64,000 bases of DNA from JAFMPW01 sp041743085. GTDB lineage: Bacteria > Bacteroidota > Bacteroidia > Flavobacteriales > Flavobacteriaceae. Of this stretch, positions 61,787-64,000 are shown in pieces. The stretch is from NCBI GenBank assembly GCA_041743085.1, contig JBGTNL010000038.1:1-64000 (forward strand), given 5' to 3'. Numbering within the stretch: position 1 is the first letter of the stretch; each line of letters starts with the position of its first letter. The position numbers and the translations under genes are program-made. The notes beneath the pieces were generated by a model. That model saw only the letters and a list, made by a program, of their open reading frames with translations, did no database searches and was not told where the DNA came from.

Positions 61787-63478
61787 ATGAGATTAACATT
61801 TTTTGGTTTTCTATTCCTCCTGTCCCTTGTATTGTCCGGGCAGGAGAAATACCCCCGGGACGCCTTCAGATCTCCTTTGGATATACCCCTGGTCCTGGCG
61901 GGTACCTTTGGGGAGCTAAGATCCAATCACTTTCACTCCGGAGTGGATATTAAAACACAACAACGTCTGGGTTTGCCTGTTTATGCCATAGGAGATGGCT
62001 CAGTAACGCGTATAAAAATTTCGCATTGGGGGTATGGAAAGGTAGTATATATAGCCCACCCTAACGGGTATACATCGGTATACGCACATCTTCAGAAGTT
62101 TTCACCGGAAATAGAGAAATACGTTAAGGAAATTCAATACAAAAAAAGGTCCTATGAAATGGAAGTATTTCCGGATTATGGGGAGGTTAAAGTTCAAAAA
62201 GGGGATATCATAGCCTACACAGGAAATACCGGGGGTTCTTCGGGACCACACCTTCACTTCGAAATACGAAGCAGCATCTCGGAAAAACCTACTAATCCAC
62301 TACTCTATGGGTTGGATGTGAGAGATGCAACAAATCCAATTATTGATCGCCTGTTCGCCTATCCTATTTCTGATGATGCGCAGGTAAACCGCAGTGCCTC
62401 GAAAGTCCAGGTGAATTTTAAAAAGCAGGACGACGGATCCTTTTTGGCAGATACGGTCTATGCCGCCGGGACTATAGGTTTTGGAATAAACACCTACGAC
62501 AGGCAGGATCTTGCAGCAAATAAAAACGGGGTGTATTCCATTCGGCAGAACGTGAACGGGAAAGTCTATTCCGAAATGGATTTTGAAACGTTCTCATTTT
62601 CGGAAACCAGATACATCAATACCCTGATCGATTATGATCATTTCGGAAAATATGATCAACGAATAACCAAATGCTTCAGAGTCCCGGGCAATTCCCTCAG
62701 TATTTACAGAACGCTTCACAACAATGGTAAAATTGTGGTACGGGAGGGCTTGTCGTACAATGTGGAATTGCTCGTACAGGATCTTGAAGGGAATTGGGCA
62801 AAACTGCTCATCCCTGTCGAAGGTAAAAGAGAGGAACTCCTTTTGGCCAGGGAAGATGGGAAAACGGATGAATTTGTTATCGCAAAGAAGCCAAATAACT
62901 TTGATCTCGGCGCTGCCCAGGTGTATTTTCCGCCCGGCACCTTCTATGAGGACTTCTATATTGATCTTAAAAAAGGAAAGGATACGGTCACCATTCATAA
63001 TAACAGGGTTGCTGCCCACAGAAATTTTACAATTACCTTTGATGTCTCCTCATATTCTACCGAAGAACGCAAGCAGCTCTTCATCGCACGATTGGACAGC
63101 AGGTTGCGACCCAATTACGTATCGACTTACAAAAGAGGGGAAACCTTTACTACCAGAACCCGGGATTTAGGAACCTATACCCTGGCCAAAGACAGCATTG
63201 CCCCCAGAATAAGAGCAAAGAATTTCAAAGAAAAACAGTGGTTGAACAATTATCGTTACCTCAGTTTGTATATTTCCGATGATTTGAGCGGCATAGACTC
63301 CTATTCCGCAACACTTAACGGTGAATGGATCCTAATGGAGTACGAACCCAAAACAAATACCATAACCTATAATTTTGACGATGTTATCCTTAATAAAAAG
63401 CAATGTGAGTTAAAAGTGGAAGTTACCGATAACGTAGGCAATACCACTACTTTTACCCGTAGTTTTTTCAGAAAGTAG
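61787..63478 (+). CDS. M23-family metallopeptidase (LytM domain), exported
   Basis: 563 residues from the ATG at 61787 (MRLTFFGFLFLLSLVLSGQE is a good signal peptide); a TTG three codons earlier also stays open. Zinc motifs of the LytM domain: HFHSGVDIKT and HLHFEIRSSI, with GYGKVVYIAHPNGYTSVYAH between. From about residue 200 the protein continues as a long beta-rich region, with VTDNVGNTTTFTRSFFRK at the end, so it may carry an Ig-like or recognition module. It probably cuts peptidoglycan cross-links or modulates such enzymes. Confidence 0.9.
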   Translation: MRLTFFGFLFLLSLVLSGQEKYPRDAFRSPLDIPLVLAGTFGELRSNHFHSGVDIKTQQRLGLPVYAIGDGSVTRIKISHWGYGKVVYIAHPNGYTSVYAHLQKFSPEIEKYVKEIQYKKRSYEMEVFPDYGEVKVQKGDIIAYTGNTGGSSGPHLHFEIRSSISEKPTNPLLYGLDVRDATNPIIDRLFAYPISDDAQVNRSASKVQVNFKKQDDGSFLADTVYAAGTIGFGINTYDRQDLAANKNGVYSIRQNVNGKVYSEMDFETFSFSETRYINTLIDYDHFGKYDQRITKCFRVPGNSLSIYRTLHNNGKIVVREGLSYNVELLVQDLEGNWAKLLIPVEGKREELLLAREDGKTDEFVIAKKPNNFDLGAAQVYFPPGTFYEDFYIDLKKGKDTVTIHNNRVAAHRNFTITFDVSSYSTEERKQLFIARLDSRLRPNYVSTYKRGETFTTRTRDLGTYTLAKDSIAPRIRAKNFKEKQWLNNYRYLSLYISDDLSGIDSYSATLNGEWILMEYEPKTNTITYNFDDVILNKKQCELKVEVTDNVGNTTTFTRSFFRK

Positions 63479-63551
63479 GATTTAATATCCAGTACGGTCA
63501 GAATAACATTGAAATACTATAGTTTGTGAATTGGCATCAGAACTGGTTTTC

Positions 63552-64000
63552 ATGAAATTTTCCGGATTTCTTATTTCGATATTTCTCCTCTGTCACTTTT
63601 GTACGATCAGGGCGCAAACAGCGACTATCGCCGGTGTTATCCTGGATGAAGACAATAAACCCCTGGCCAATGTTCATGTGGTGGCTGATTCCGGAGGTGC
63701 TTTTTCCGATACAAATGGTTTTTATCTCCTTCAATTAGTAGCGGACACCGAAAATACCGTCACCTTTTCCCATCTTGGGCATAAGGATGTGGTGTTACAG
63801 CATCTTATCCTGACAACTAACGAAACGTATGAGTTTAACCCTGTTATGAAAACCGAAGTGCAACAGGTAGATGGCGTTGTGATTACCCCAACCGGGGAAC
63901 GTAGTGTTGAAGGAATAACAGCCATATCCCCGGAAACGGTGCGCAGGATCCCCGGGGCAAATGCCGGAATCGAAAACATTCTAAAACTTTTACCGGGGGT
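63552..64000 (+). CDS. TonB-dependent receptor, N-terminal part (cut by window end)
   Basis: Begins MKFSGFLISIFLLCHFCTIR with a signal peptide ending around RAQ, then a carboxypeptidase-like regulatory domain (TIAGVILDEDNKPLANVHVV, DTNGFYLLQL, VTFSHLGHKDVVL) and the start of the plug (VDGVVITPTGERSVEGITAI, NILKLLPGV). The frame is open to the window end. It follows the M23 gene by 73 bases, so the two may be transcribed together. Confidence 0.9.
   Translation, partial: MKFSGFLISIFLLCHFCTIRAQTATIAGVILDEDNKPLANVHVVADSGGAFSDTNGFYLLQLVADTENTVTFSHLGHKDVVLQHLILTTNETYEFNPVMKTEVQQVDGVVITPTGERSVEGITAISPETVRRIPGANAGIENILKLLPG

Overview
The window looks like the chromosome of a marine-type member of the Flavobacteriaceae (Bacteroidota). 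The signs are a SusC/SusD pair, a CRTAC1-like FG-GAP protein, LytS/LytTR regulation, many lipoprotein signal peptides, a DUF4293-rho pair, a DUF1599/BT_3928-type/tpiA/prmA/clpS run, and Ku plus a PE-ligase-polymerase LigD. No genus can be named from the sequence alone. I saw no CRISPR array, rRNA operon, intact insertion sequence or phage structural genes.

Region by region. Positions 1-1,460 are probably the edge of an integrated element: the end of a small gene, a Bacteroidota-type tyrosine recombinase on the minus strand, and a tRNA 3'-end-like sequence just upstream of it. From 1.5 to 16.4 kb is an accessory and stress island: a DUF2383 protein, DUF3891, the NHEJ operon ku-ligD, DUF808, a truncated glycosyltransferase, an lmo0937-type peptide, a trimmed BLUF photoreceptor, a large HPII-type catalase, a FAD oxidoreductase and a lipocalin-like lipoprotein. 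This island is littered with short repeats. From 16.4 to 27.0 kb is a glycan-type uptake locus on the minus strand: CBM9-like protein, GHL10-like lipoprotein, SusC, SusD, and an FG-GAP/ASPIC-UnbV protein. Next come a LytS-type kinase with its LytTR regulator and a two-gene YeeE/YedE sulfur transporter (27.4-30.4 kb).

From 30.4 to 46.7 kb is mostly core genome: clpS, prmA, tpiA, a DoxX-like membrane protein, DUF1599, folP, cdaA (c-di-AMP synthesis), an MsbA-like ABC exporter, truA, a YfcE-like phosphoesterase, DUF4293, rho, two envelope proteins of unknown function, rpsT, two identical tRNA-Glu genes and proS. From 46.7 to 64 kb lie a Gly/Tyr- then Ser/Arg-rich lipoprotein with a FadL-like outer-membrane protein, rnz, the pyr operon (pyrR, unknown, pyrB, STAS-like), small enzymes (DUF1569, VOC), an AraC-MGMT alkylation-repair protein, a DEAD-box helicase, rny, a 6S RNA candidate, zapA with a coiled-coil partner, an M23 peptidase, and the start of a TonB-dependent receptor cut by the window end.

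The least ordinary feature is a set of short dispersed non-coding repeats, which I label A to G. A (five copies) is a multi-hairpin element; one copy keeps the fold and the flanks but has different stem sequences. B (four copies) sits at gene 3' ends and in two cases supplies the stop codon. C and D are related structured pieces; D occurs as an inverted pair about 49 kb apart. E (two copies) and F (one copy) have terminal inverted repeats and look like MITEs. G is a short inverted-repeat unit, once nested inside a terminator. At 10,918-11,327 copies of B, A and F abut with no spacer. Several genes next to repeats are truncated, so these repeats seem to be shaping gene ends here.
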